Assembly (NCBI RefSeq): GCF_030408735.1
Contig: NZ_CP047204.1
Span: forward strand, 2,046,001 to 2,110,000
Reading direction: 5' to 3'
DNA from: Corynebacterium faecale
Lineage (GTDB): Bacteria > Actinomycetota > Actinomycetes > Mycobacteriales > Mycobacteriaceae
Length of the DNA: 64,000 nucleotides
Positions 45,771 through 54,234 of this stretch are shown here, piece after piece (positions within the stretch are counted from its first letter, which is position 1; each line of letters opens with the position of its first letter). Under the pieces are notes generated by a model, which was not told where the DNA came from, ran no database searches, and saw nothing but the letters and a program-made list of their open reading frames with translations. The position numbers and the translations under genes are program-made.

Positions 45771-46920
45771 TAACGCAAACAACACCCGTATTGATTTCCT
45801 CTATCTCAATGAAGAGGACATGGTTGCAGCAGGTGTGACCGACTCCGCCCGCTGTGTGGAGACGATGGAAGAGACCCTCATCCTCCTGGCTGATGGTGAC
45901 TACCGCATGGCAGGCGCGTCTGCGAACTCCCACGGCGCACAGATCAACTTTCCGGAAAACCCGGAGCACGACGGCATGCCCGCCGACGGTCCTGACCGTC
46001 GTTTCATGGCCATGCCCGCCTACCTCGGTGGTCGTTTCCGCTCCACTGGTGTGAAGTGGTACGGCTCCAACACCGAGAACCGCAAGCGTGGCCTTCCCCG
46101 TTCCATCCACGTTTTTGTGCTTAACGACGCCGACACCGGTGCGCCCCAGGCCATCATGTCGGCCAACCTCTTGTCCGCCTACCGCACCGGTGCCGTTCCT
46201 GGTGTGGGTGTCAAGCACCTGGCCATCAAGGATGCCGAAACTGTCGGCATCATCGGCCCCGGCGTGATGAGTCGCACCATCTTCGCCTCCGCCCTGTCCC
46301 AGCGCCCGGGCATCAAGCACCTGAAGATCAAGGGACGCTCCCCTGAATCCACCCAGCGTGTGGTCGAATGGTTCCGTGAGAACTACCCGCAGCTTGAATC
46401 AGTAGACGTCGTGGACACCGAACAGGCTGCGATCGAAGGCTCCGATATCCTCATCGCCGGAACATCCACCTCACCGGATGGTCCTTCGGGCTTCCCCTAC
46501 TTCAAACGCGAGTGGATCAAGCCGGGTGCCCTCATCCTGTGCCCTGCCGCTGCACGTTTCGACGATGATTTCATTACATCCGATGAAGCCAACCTCGTGG
46601 TTGATTACACCGGTCTGTACTCCGAGTGGTTCCACGAAAATGGTCCAGACGTCACCTACGAGCAGCTACTGGGTATCCCCGGTAACCGTTGGTGGGATAT
46701 GTCCGTCGAAGGCACCCTTGCCTCAGAGCGGCTGGTCAACATCGGTGACATCGCTTCGGGTAAGGCACCCGGACGGATCAATGATGAGCAGATCTTCTGC
46801 TACTCCATCGGCGGCATGCCCGTCGAAGATGTCGCCTGGGCCTACGATGTTTACCACAACGCTCTGGAAAAGGGCATCGGTACCTCTCTGAATCTGTGGG
46901 ATGTCCCAGTTCTGAAGTAA
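45760..46920 (+). CDS. Ornithine cyclodeaminase / mu-crystallin family protein
   Basis: A 386-residue NAD(P)-dependent member of the family that includes ornithine cyclodeaminase, alanine dehydrogenase and imine reductases. Features are KWYGSN, the conserved SAYRTGAVPGVG segment and the Rossmann loop GIIGPGVMSRT. Similar proteins carry the name 'tyramine oxidase subunit B', but no amine oxidase is adjacent. GAAAGG precedes the GTG start by 5 bases. The gene is headed by leader copy A. A role in reducing or deaminating a cyclic imine or amino acid is plausible; the substrate is unknown. Confidence 0.85.
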   Translation: MSSPNANNTRIDFLYLNEEDMVAAGVTDSARCVETMEETLILLADGDYRMAGASANSHGAQINFPENPEHDGMPADGPDRRFMAMPAYLGGRFRSTGVKWYGSNTENRKRGLPRSIHVFVLNDADTGAPQAIMSANLLSAYRTGAVPGVGVKHLAIKDAETVGIIGPGVMSRTIFASALSQRPGIKHLKIKGRSPESTQRVVEWFRENYPQLESVDVVDTEQAAIEGSDILIAGTSTSPDGPSGFPYFKREWIKPGALILCPAAARFDDDFITSDEANLVVDYTGLYSEWFHENGPDVTYEQLLGIPGNRWWDMSVEGTLASERLVNIGDIASGKAPGRINDEQIFCYSIGGMPVEDVAWAYDVYHNALEKGIGTSLNLWDVPVLK

Positions 46921-47214
46921 ATCGACGGGGATTCACACCCGCGGTTGGTGCACCAGTGAGTGCGGGCATTCCGGATACATCGACGAGTCCGTTAAGCAGG
47001 GTTTCGTGGATGGAAGATCCGCACCGCAATTCAGCCGTGTCCAGGGATGGTGGTCCCGCATTCGGTCGTCGAAAAGCTCTCTGCCCGCAGGCCGGCGAGC
47101 CCGGCCTGTCAGAGGGAATCAGCACAGCGCACCTGCACATAGTTTGATCGTGGTCGTTCGCAGACTGGTAGCTTTACCCTGGCAATGTGGTCTCCAGCAC
47201 GGTTGAATAGAGGG

Positions 47215-47985
47215 ATGAACAAGATAGCCGATCACCCTGCCTTGACCATGCTGGCCCGAGGCGGCTTCATCGTCCTCGGCATCGTGCACATTCTCATCGG
47301 TTGGATCGCTGTCCAGATCGCGACGGGATCCGGTGGCGGCGAGGCCTCCAACACCGGTGCCCTGGCGGCTGTAGCTGAAGCCCCCGGTGGGCAGATCCTG
47401 CTCTGGGCCGCGGTGTTCTGTCTCGCAGCGCTGGGATTGTGGCGGTTGAGCCAGGTGGTCACCGGCCGGGATCTCAAGGAAAAGGGCAAAGGCGCAGTCC
47501 TCGCGGTGGTCTACCTGTCCCTGGCTTTCACCACAGCCACCTTCGCCCGCGGGGAAAGCACCTCTGACAGCGAGACCGCCACGGATGTCACTGCCACGGT
47601 GCTGGCCCAACCCTGGGGCGATATCGCGGTCATGATAGCCGGGCTGGTGGTGGTGGGTGTGGGCCTGTACAACCTCAAAACTGGCGCCACCAAGGGTTTC
47701 CGGGAAGAGCTGGAAGCAGGAGCAGAAGCCGGCCAGGTCGGTTCAGCCATCGTCCTCGCAGGCATGGTCGGTTATATCGCCCGTGGTATCGCCTTCTCCG
47801 TCCTGGGCGGGCTCATTATCTGGGCCGGCTGGGCCAATGATCCGGAGCAGGCGGCTGGGCTCGACGCCGCCCTGCGCACCCTGGGGGAACAACCCGCAGG
47901 CAGTATCCTTCTCATCATCATCGGCGTGGGTCTGGCCCTCTATGGCCTGTATTCAATCGCCCGTGCCCGTTATGTTCGGATGTGA
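47215..47985 (+). CDS. DUF1206 membrane protein
   Basis: A 256-residue membrane protein with three repeats of a two-helix unit (LARGGFIVLGIVHILIGW..., DIAVMIAGLVVVGVGLYN..., LAGMVGYIARGIAFSVLGGL...), as in the DUF1206 family of Actinobacteria and Cyanobacteria, whose function is unknown. The loops are acidic and Gly-rich. I use the ATG at 47215; a GTG at 47185 is an alternative. It sits between the ornithine-cyclodeaminase-family gene and leader copy B, about 300 bases after the former. Confidence 0.85.
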   Translation: MNKIADHPALTMLARGGFIVLGIVHILIGWIAVQIATGSGGGEASNTGALAAVAEAPGGQILLWAAVFCLAALGLWRLSQVVTGRDLKEKGKGAVLAVVYLSLAFTTATFARGESTSDSETATDVTATVLAQPWGDIAVMIAGLVVVGVGLYNLKTGATKGFREELEAGAEAGQVGSAIVLAGMVGYIARGIAFSVLGGLIIWAGWANDPEQAAGLDAALRTLGEQPAGSILLIIIGVGLALYGLYSIARARYVRM

Positions 47986-48049
47986 AAACGCTCAGTCCCA
48001 GATACCGTGACAGCACAGGCTGCGGGATGCCCATTCACCGTTCCCTCCA

Positions 48050-48305
48050 GCCCCCTTCCGGGGGTGAACTGGGATGATGGATTTTTGATGTCGGGTTTTG
48101 CATGGCTCACCTCGCCTTATTCCCTGAATCATGGACCACTTATCGTGAAAAACCTGTGAATTCTCCCCTGCCAGCAGGTTTTCCTTATGTATCCTCGTGA
48201 GTTGAAGACATAACCGCTCGAGATGCAGTGTCGGGTTTCACGGCGGTCCCCGTCTTTTCAGGGAACGCCGCTTAAACCCCACGTGGAAAGGTCCAAGTGA
48301 GCTCG
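48050..48305. repeat. Diverged upstream-region duplicate, copy B
   Basis: Partner of 45495-45770. The similarity ends a few codons into the following frame: both copies read GTGAGCTC.CCCTA at their start. Confidence 0.75.
48198..48296 (+). ncRNA. Candidate cis-regulatory leader RNA, copy B
   Basis: The same architecture as copy A: TGAAGAC (48203-48209) pairs with GTCTT-TT-CA (48252-48260, two-base bulge), ACCGC (48213-48217) with GCGGT (48243-48247), with the CGA-GATGCAGTG-TCG hairpin between. GGGTTT (48233-48238) can pair with AAACCC (48274-48279) before the Shine-Dalgarno GGAAAGG (48285-48291). Where copy A has GGGTTA and GAACCC, copy B has GGGTTT and AAACCC, so the alternative pairing is kept and lengthened. 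Confidence 0.55.
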
Positions 48306-48446
48306 CCCTACCCCAGCACCCCCGATATCGGCGTCTTGACGCCTGCTCAGGGTCGCGGCTATCTGGCTGGTGCCTTTCTGAGAACACTGCGAAAAGGAGG
48401 GGCCGGAACCGAACTCTCAATCTGCGGGGCGCCCCTCCTGACATAG
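48297..48446 (+). CDS. Short leader ORF upstream of the glnA paralogue, 49 residues
   Basis: A GTG-to-TAG frame directly after leader copy B, with GGAAAGG 5 bases before its start. It opens with VSSP, like the ornithine-cyclodeaminase-family protein after copy A, then diverges (YPSTPDIGVLTPAQGRGYL and so on). It may be a functional leader peptide whose translation affects the glutamine synthetase 54 bases downstream, or a remnant of a truncated duplicate. Its last third overlaps a strong hairpin (separate entry). The product has no recognisable family. Confidence 0.45.
   Translation: MSSPYPSTPDIGVLTPAQGRGYLAGAFLRTLRKGGAGTELSICGAPLLT
48395..48440 (+). promoter_or_regulatory. Strong hairpin inside the short leader ORF, possible attenuator
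   Basis: GGAGGGGC and GCCCCTCC form a perfect 8-bp stem with an approximately 29-base loop, 60 bases before the glnA-paralogue start. No U-run follows, so it is not a simple terminator. Confidence 0.4.
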
Positions 48447-48500
48447 ACCGACAATCTCTTCCAACCCCAATCTCCCATTCTCTTGAAGGAATGATTTATC

Positions 48501-49946
48501 GTGGCCCCGAGCCCGACCACCAGCCCGGCTGACATCATGAAGTTCATCCGGGACAATGACATCAACTGGGTTGATGTTCAATTCACTGATGTCCCTGGAA
48601 CTGAACAGCACCTCTCCGTCCCCGCCGCAGCCTTCGACGAGGCCGCCATGGAAAATGGCCTGGCTTTCGACGGTTCATCGATCAGTGGTTACACCACCGT
48701 CGATGACTCAGACATGATGCTGCTGCCGGACCTGTCCACGGCCTTCATTGACCCGTTCCGGAGGTCCAAGACACTGAACATCAAGTTCTTCGTCCACGAC
48801 CCGTATACGCGTGAGCCTTTCTCCAGGGATCCCCGCAATATCGCCCGTAAAGCAGAGGAATACCTGGCCTCAACCGGCTTCGCCGACAGCTGCAACTTCG
48901 GCGCCGAAGCGGAGTTCTACATCTTCGATTCGGTGCGGTTCAGCTCCCAGACCAACGCGGCCTTCCATGAGGTGGATTCCGTTGAGGGTTGGTGGAACAG
49001 TGGTTCCCTGGAAAACCCGGACGGCAGTAGGAACCTGGGGCATAAGGTCCGGCAAAAGGGTGGATACTTCCCCGTGGCCCCTTATGACCACTTCCAGGAT
49101 CTGCGCGATACCATCGGCGAGACCCTGGCGGAGATCGGCTTCACCGTCGAACGTTCCCACCACGAGATGGGTAGTGGCGGTCAGCAGGAGATAAACTACC
49201 GCTTCAACACCCTCCTCCACGCTGCGGATGATCTACAAACCTTCAAGTACGTGGTGAAGAATACCGCCAAGGCTGTGGGGAAGTCCGCCACCTTCATGCC
49301 CAAGCCGCTGGCTGATGACGGCGGTTCCGGAATGCACATCCACCAGTCACTGTGGAAGAACGGTCTGCCGCTGTTCCATGATGAGGCGGGTTATGGAAAC
49401 CTGTCGGACATGGCCCGTTATTACGTCGGTGGTCTGCTCAAACATGCACCGTCGGTATTGGCCTTCACCAACCCCACGCTGAACTCATACAACCGCCTGG
49501 TGCCCGGTTTCGAGGCTCCGGTGAGCCTGGCCTACTCCCAGCAGAACCGGTCAGCTGCGATCCGCATTCCCGCCAGTGGCCCCAACCCCAAGGCGACCCG
49601 CATCGAGTTCCGCACTCCGGATCCTTCCGGAAACCCATATCTGGCATTCACCGCGTCGATGATGGCCGGCCTGGACGGTATCCGCAACCGCATCGAACCT
49701 GATGCGCCGCTGGATAAGGATCTGTACGAACTTCCCCCTGAGGAGGCCGCCCGGGTTGCCCAGGCACCAACCTCACTCGAACAGGCGTTGAAGGCTCTTG
49801 AGGAAGATCATGATTTCCTCACCGAGGGCAATGTGTTTACCGATGATCTGATCGAGGCCTACGTGGCCTATAAACATGACAATGAGATCACCCAGGAACG
49901 CCTGCGTCCCACTGCACTCGATTTCGAGTTGTACTACGACTGCTAG
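48501..49946 (+). CDS. Second GlnA-type glutamine synthetase (paralogue of glnA)
   Basis: The 481-residue product is closely similar along its whole length to the GlnA at 36666. It keeps the same landmarks: [36 protein letters not shown] and [12 protein letters not shown]. It also keeps the adenylylation-site Tyr in [10 protein letters not shown], so GlnE could modify it. The N-terminus has a Pro/Ser/Thr-rich start ([11 protein letters not shown]). It is preceded by leader copy B and a short ORF, not by an AmtR-like box. It may be a catabolic or conditional synthetase that recaptures ammonia, or a gamma-glutamyl ligase for another amine. The active-site residues I can see do not distinguish these. 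Confidence 0.9.
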   Translation: MAPSPTTSPADIMKFIRDNDINWVDVQFTDVPGTEQHLSVPAAAFDEAAMENGLAFDGSSISGYTTVDDSDMMLLPDLSTAFIDPFRRSKTLNIKFFVHDPYTREPFSRDPRNIARKAEEYLASTGFADSCNFGAEAEFYIFDSVRFSSQTNAAFHEVDSVEGWWNSGSLENPDGSRNLGHKVRQKGGYFPVAPYDHFQDLRDTIGETLAEIGFTVERSHHEMGSGGQQEINYRFNTLLHAADDLQTFKYVVKNTAKAVGKSATFMPKPLADDGGSGMHIHQSLWKNGLPLFHDEAGYGNLSDMARYYVGGLLKHAPSVLAFTNPTLNSYNRLVPGFEAPVSLAYSQQNRSAAIRIPASGPNPKATRIEFRTPDPSGNPYLAFTASMMAGLDGIRNRIEPDAPLDKDLYELPPEEAARVAQAPTSLEQALKALEEDHDFLTEGNVFTDDLIEAYVAYKHDNEITQERLRPTALDFELYYDC

Positions 49947-49965
49947 TTTTCTTCCCTGAGCCAGA

Positions 49966-50013
49966 CACAGACTGAAGCCACCGACCTGATCAGGTCGGTG
50001 GCTTCAGTCTGTG
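49966..50013. terminator. 48-bp perfect palindrome between convergent genes
   Basis: A perfect loop-free inverted repeat, 24 bp per arm, centred on TGATCA, between the glnA paralogue and the small gene at 50025. Neither side has a U-run. It is probably a bidirectional transcript end or 3' stabiliser. Confidence 0.6.
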
Positions 50014-50024
50014 GTGAGAGGTGT

Positions 50025-50192
50025 TTAGATCCCGATGAGCTCGGAGGCGATCACATCGGACAAGCTGACTGATCCGTGTGGGTTGCCGCGGAAGAGAAGG
50101 AGGTGATCGGCGTTGATGATGCATTCGAGCTGTCGCTCGAGGGTGAAGGTTTCCCACACCTTCATTTCATTCGCCCGGATTTGCAGACCCAT
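50025..50192 (-). CDS. Small hypothetical protein, 55 residues
   Basis: On the minus strand the ATG at 50192 has GAGAGGAG seven bases upstream, a strong Shine-Dalgarno. The product (MGLQIRANEMKVWETFTLERQLECIINADHLLLF and so on) looks like a small alpha/beta soluble protein. A GTG at 50246 would add 18 residues but lacks a ribosome binding site. It is convergent with the glnA paralogue. Family unknown. Confidence 0.55.
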   Translation of the reverse strand: MGLQIRANEMKVWETFTLERQLECIINADHLLLFRGNPHGSVSLSDVIASELIGI

Positions 50193-50470
50193 GACCAGCT
50201 CCTCTCCTTCAAGAATGTCCAGCCCCCTAATTGTGGACTGGATCACTTTTGCACTTGTTTGCGTTATTAGTCATTCTAGGCACCGGGAACAAGAAAACGA
50301 AGTTGAAGAGCGAAAACCCTGGCCAAAATACCCCCAAACCACCCCCAAAATGGGAAAGGTGAGGGTTTGTTCATGTTTAGATTCGGGCATTTATGTGGCA
50401 AACCAGACAATGCGGGGGCACCCGTCCCACTGGGTGGACAGGTCATGGGAGTGCTGTCTCAGGAAAACAG
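50193..50470. other. Intergenic region
   Basis: About 280 bases that should hold the promoter of the small gene at 50025; I see no further gene. Confidence 0.4.
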
Positions 50471-50514
50471 TCAGGCCATCGTCGACAAGCACAAGCTTGT
50501 CGACGATGGCCTGA
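50460..50514 (-). terminator. Terminator of the Nudix gene
   Basis: A perfect 20-bp inverted repeat (50471-50490 and 50495-50514) with loop ACAA; on the minus strand CTGTTTTCC follows. Confidence 0.88.
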
Positions 50515-50526
50515 AAGGAACGCGTG

Positions 50527-51057
50527 CTACCTGGCTCGCTTTTCATACCCCATGCGCGGACGGAAACCCTGCGGGTGCTTGAGCTGCGCCACCGCATCAG
50601 CGATCACCATCCGGAACCGCTGATTGGTCACCGGCATCTTCGAGATCGGGAACCAGCCGACCTCCGTGTTCTCATTATCGCCGAGCACCGGCACATCAGA
50701 GCCCACCACGGTGCAGCGCATGGCGGTATCCATATAGCTGGACACATCACCATTGTCGTAGGTCACCGGCCCGACCGCGCCCACACCGAGCAGCGCATCA
50801 GCGGTGACCTCCAGCCCCGTCTCCTCCAGAACCTCACGGGCGGCGGTGACATGGGGCTGCTCATCCGGATCGCAGATACCCGTCGGCGGGGTCCACTCAC
50901 CGTTATCCGCCCGTTTGACCAACAGCACGTCCGGGGTCACGTGGAATGGGGATCCCGGCGGAACATCCCGGATCACCACGGCGGTCACAGCAGGTAACCA
51001 GAGCTGATCGTGGCCGATCCGCTCACGGATGTTGAGAATGAAGTCCGGAACTGGCAT
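50527..51057 (-). CDS. Nudix hydrolase
   Basis: A 176-residue cytosolic pyrophosphohydrolase of the Nudix superfamily. The Nudix box is nearly canonical: GICDPDEQPHVTAAREVLEETGLE (G-x5-E-x7-REVLEETG). An internal aromatic-rich stretch (ADNGEWTPPTG) precedes it. The substrate, a nucleoside diphosphate linked to X, cannot be told. The ATG at 51057 (MPVPDFILNIRERIG) is preceded by GAGGG; a longer frame from 51105 is less likely. It is divergent from the LLM oxidoreductase gene. Confidence 0.88.
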   Translation of the reverse strand: MPVPDFILNIRERIGHDQLWLPAVTAVVIRDVPPGSPFHVTPDVLLVKRADNGEWTPPTGICDPDEQPHVTAAREVLEETGLEVTADALLGVGAVGPVTYDNGDVSSYMDTAMRCTVVGSDVPVLGDNENTEVGWFPISKMPVTNQRFRMVIADAVAQLKHPQGFRPRMGYEKRAR

Positions 51058-51177
51058 GGACGGGATCCCTCGTTTCTTGTTCGGGCCGGTAGACAACTCT
51101 TGCACTCAGGCTACGTCACCCGGATCAGGTCAGCAGACACAGGTCAATCCCCGGCACTGATGTTTAAGGTGGGCACC

Positions 51178-52164
51178 ATGGAGCAACCAACGACACCAGT
51201 TTTCAACCGTGGTTTCACACACCTGCTCGGTGGTGACCCGGATGCCACAGGGAAAGCACGCAACATCACGCTGGGCCTGATGACCCCGATCGGACCGGAG
51301 ACTGCCCGTGGTGAGATGGTGCCCGTGGAACGTAGCATCACGCTGGCGCAACAAGCGGAACAGGCAGGTTTCCGTGGTCTGTGGGTACGTGATGTGCCCC
51401 TAGCCATCCCACAGGGGCTGTCCCCAGAGAACCAGCAGGCGGTGTTCCTGGACGATCCCTTCCTCATTCTCGGTGCCATGGCGCAGACGACCTCCACGAT
51501 CAGTATCGGCACCGCGGCCACCGTCCTGCCCCTGCGCCACCCGTTGCATGTGGCCAAATCCGCACTCACTCTGGACAGGATCAGCGGCGGGCGCTTCATC
51601 CTGGGCATCGGCTCCGGGGACAGACACGAGGAGTTCGAGATTTTCGGCAAGCACCTTGACGATCGTCGGGATGCCATCCGGCACGGGTGGACACTGTTGC
51701 GTGCTGCACTGTCCCCAGAGGGTCCTGAGCGCGACCCACTGGAGGAGTTCACCGGAGGCCATGCACCCACCACTCCCCCGCCGGCGACGATCCCACTGAT
51801 CGCCGTGGGATCTGCCCGACAGACGGTGCAGTGGATCGTCCGGAATGCCGACGGCTGGGCCACCTACTACCGCCCCGCCGAGCAGCAGGTCGGACGACTC
51901 GATCTGTGGAATCAGGCACGGGACACCATCAAGAATCCCTCAAACCCCACCCCGTTGCTCATTTCCTCCATGGGCCTGGAACTCACTGAGCGCTCCTCCA
52001 CGGATGGCGTGGAGCTGGGTATCCGAACCACCAGTAAGGGCCTGATCACACACCTGCACACCATGCGCGAGATGGGGATCAACCACGTCATCCTCAACCC
52101 CGTTGGCCGCCCCGCCGAAGAGATCATCGATCAGATCGGCTCTGAGGTACTGCCCCATCTCTAG
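51178..52164 (+). CDS. Luciferase-like (LLM class) flavin-dependent oxidoreductase
   Basis: The 328-residue product has the bacterial luciferase TIM-barrel pattern: ITLAQQAEQAGFRGLWVRDVPL, the strand-loop IGTAATVLPLRHPLHVAKSALTLDRISGGRFILGIGSGD, and a C-terminal barrel half. Members use FMN or F420 and oxidise small organic substrates. The start at 51178 follows AAGGTGGG. It is divergent from the Nudix gene and followed by a RidA gene 66 bases downstream. Cofactor and substrate remain unknown. Confidence 0.85.
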   Translation: MEQPTTPVFNRGFTHLLGGDPDATGKARNITLGLMTPIGPETARGEMVPVERSITLAQQAEQAGFRGLWVRDVPLAIPQGLSPENQQAVFLDDPFLILGAMAQTTSTISIGTAATVLPLRHPLHVAKSALTLDRISGGRFILGIGSGDRHEEFEIFGKHLDDRRDAIRHGWTLLRAALSPEGPERDPLEEFTGGHAPTTPPPATIPLIAVGSARQTVQWIVRNADGWATYYRPAEQQVGRLDLWNQARDTIKNPSNPTPLLISSMGLELTERSSTDGVELGIRTTSKGLITHLHTMREMGINHVILNPVGRPAEEIIDQIGSEVLPHL

Positions 52165-52230
52165 GCAACCCCCTCTGGGAACTGCGCGCAGATCCACAGC
52201 TGGCCTGGAGTTTTTAGCTAAGGTGGCATC

Positions 52231-52575
52231 ATGTCCACTGATCATCCATACTCCCCAGCCAAACGTGCTGGAAACCACATCTATGTTTCCGGTGCCCTCT
52301 CCGTTGACCGTGACTATCAACCGGTCTCCGGGCGGAAAGAAGCCGTTGACGCCGCGCTGGAACGCATGCGTGAACGGCTTGCCACCGAAGGCGGTGAGTT
52401 GAAAGATGTGGTGAAGTTAACCTACTTCGTCACCGACATCAGCCTCCGCGAAGAATGCAATGAGCAGTTCCGGGAGCATTTCATGGAGTCGCGTCCCGCC
52501 CGCAGTTTCGTCGGAGCCTCCGCGCTCCCCTATGGCGCCACCGTGGAGATCGACGCCATCGCGGTAGTCGATTAG
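52231..52575 (+). CDS. RidA/YjgF/UK114-family deaminase
   Basis: A small 114-residue trimeric enzyme family that hydrolyses reactive enamine/imine intermediates made by PLP enzymes. It shows VSGALSVD, KLTYFVTDI and the conserved Arg in SRPARSFVGASALPYGATVEIDAIA. It is close to thrC, a PLP enzyme, though threonine dehydratase is the usual source of its substrates. AAGGTGG precedes the ATG; TAAGGT six bases before it could also give a nearly leaderless mRNA. Confidence 0.87.
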   Translation: MSTDHPYSPAKRAGNHIYVSGALSVDRDYQPVSGRKEAVDAALERMRERLATEGGELKDVVKLTYFVTDISLREECNEQFREHFMESRPARSFVGASALPYGATVEIDAIAVVD

Positions 52576-52654
52576 ACAAGAAGACCTGACTTTCTGCACC
52601 CCTGATAACAGGAGAACAAAAGTCAGGTCTATTGGGTACTGCAGCCAGCGGGGC

Positions 52655-54100
52655 TTATTTCACGCTGGTGGTGGCGATGGAGTCCACGATGAATTGTTTG
52701 ACCACATCGGTGTCATTGGGCAGGTCGGTGACCTTGTGCTCGACATCCATGATGGCGGCGAAACGTTCCGGCATATCAGGATCCTGCCCGGTGGCCTCCC
52801 TGATGGTGTCAGCGAACTTCACCGGCAGCGCAGTTTCCAGACATACGATAGGCGTGGTAATCTCGTCGCGCCACTGACGTGCCACGAACACACCGTCTGC
52901 GGTGTGGGGATCGATAACCACATTGAGACGCTCAGCGATATCGCGGATGGTCTCCACACGGTCGGCGTGGGTGGATCGGCCGGAGGCGAAACCATACTTT
53001 GCCGTCGCATCCGGGAAGGCTGGATCCTCGGACAGGGTGAATCCACCCTGTTTGACCTGGGTACCGAAGAGATCATTCACCCGGGCGGCATCTCTGCCGA
53101 GCAGGTCGAAGATGAAGCGCTCGAAGTTGGAGGCACGGGAGATATCCATCGAGGGGCTGGATGTCTCGAAGGTATCCTCCGAGCTGCGGACCCGGTAGTC
53201 ACCGGTGCGGAAGAATTCATCCAGCACATCATTTTCGTTGGTGGCCACGATGAGTCGGTCGATCGGCAGACCCATCTGACGCGCGATGTGGCCTGCGCAG
53301 ATATCACCGAAGTTCCCGGTCGGGACAGAGAAGCTGACCTTCTGATCATTGGACTCGGTGACACGGATCCAGGAGGAGACGTAGTAGACGACCTGCGCCA
53401 TGAGGCGGGCCCAGTTGATGGAGTTCACTGCGCCGATGCGCTGTTCACGCTTGAAATCTGCATCGGCGGACACGGCCTTGACCACGTCCTGGCAGTCATC
53501 GAAGACACCGTCCAGGGCGATATTGAAGATATTCGGGTCATCCAGTCCGAACATCTGCGCCTGCTGGAAGGGGGTCATCCGTCCTGCGGGGGTGAGCATG
53601 AACACCCGGATGCCCTCGCGGCCACGCATGGCGTATTCCGCGGAGGAACCCGTATCACCGGACGTGGCACCCAGGATGTTGATAGTTTCATCACGGCGGC
53701 GCAGCTCGTATTCAAACAGCTCGCCCAGCAACTGCATGGCCATGTCCTTGAAGGCCGCGGTGGGCCCCTCGGAGAGGTGGCCGATCCAGAGTCCATCCTC
53801 AAGTTCGGTCACCGGGACGATCTCCTCAGAGGAGAACTTGGGATGGGTGTAGGCACGGGCGGTGATCGCCTTGATGTCCTCAACCGGAATGTCATTGACA
53901 AACAGGGAGATGACCTCTGCAGCCAGAGCTGCGTAACCATCGGTGGCGAGGAGTTCGCGCCACTTAGTCAGGGTGTCCTGGCTGATCTGCGGGTACTCGA
54001 CCGGCAGGTAGAGTCCACCGTCCGGGGCGAGGCCACCGAGCAGGATATCGCTGAAGCGGGCTGGGGTGCGGCTGGTATCACGCGTCGAAATGTAATCCAC
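52655..54100 (-). CDS. thrC: Threonine synthase
   Basis: It converts O-phosphohomoserine to threonine with PLP in the cytoplasm. The GTG at 54100 gives VDYISTRDTSRTPARFSD and 481 residues, matching the C. glutamicum enzyme. The PLP Lys is in GPTAAFKDMAMQ and the phosphate loop in ATSGDTGSSAE. TACGCT lies exactly 7 bases before the GTG, so a leaderless transcript is predicted; the longer frame from 54187 crosses that promoter. A long plus-strand frame lies antisense to it and is spurious. Confidence 0.96.
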   Translation of the reverse strand: MDYISTRDTSRTPARFSDILLGGLAPDGGLYLPVEYPQISQDTLTKWRELLATDGYAALAAEVISLFVNDIPVEDIKAITARAYTHPKFSSEEIVPVTELEDGLWIGHLSEGPTAAFKDMAMQLLGELFEYELRRRDETINILGATSGDTGSSAEYAMRGREGIRVFMLTPAGRMTPFQQAQMFGLDDPNIFNIALDGVFDDCQDVVKAVSADADFKREQRIGAVNSINWARLMAQVVYYVSSWIRVTESNDQKVSFSVPTGNFGDICAGHIARQMGLPIDRLIVATNENDVLDEFFRTGDYRVRSSEDTFETSSPSMDISRASNFERFIFDLLGRDAARVNDLFGTQVKQGGFTLSEDPAFPDATAKYGFASGRSTHADRVETIRDIAERLNVVIDPHTADGVFVARQWRDEITTPIVCLETALPVKFADTIREATGQDPDMPERFAAIMDVEHKVTDLPNDTDVVKQFIVDSIATTSVK

Positions 54101-54234
54101 GGAATACAGCGTAGCCCAAGGGGTGGGACAATACTCCCCCGGATGCCCCTCAAATTCGGGAAATCGTGACATTGAAGACACCACCATCTAGAGTGTTCCC
54201 AATCACTATTTTGCCTGCTTTGAGGATGCCCAAC

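Noticed and set aside
52694..54169. Plus-strand frame of 491 residues
   Set aside because: Fully antisense to thrC, which has clear catalytic motifs; high G+C codon bias creates the open frame.
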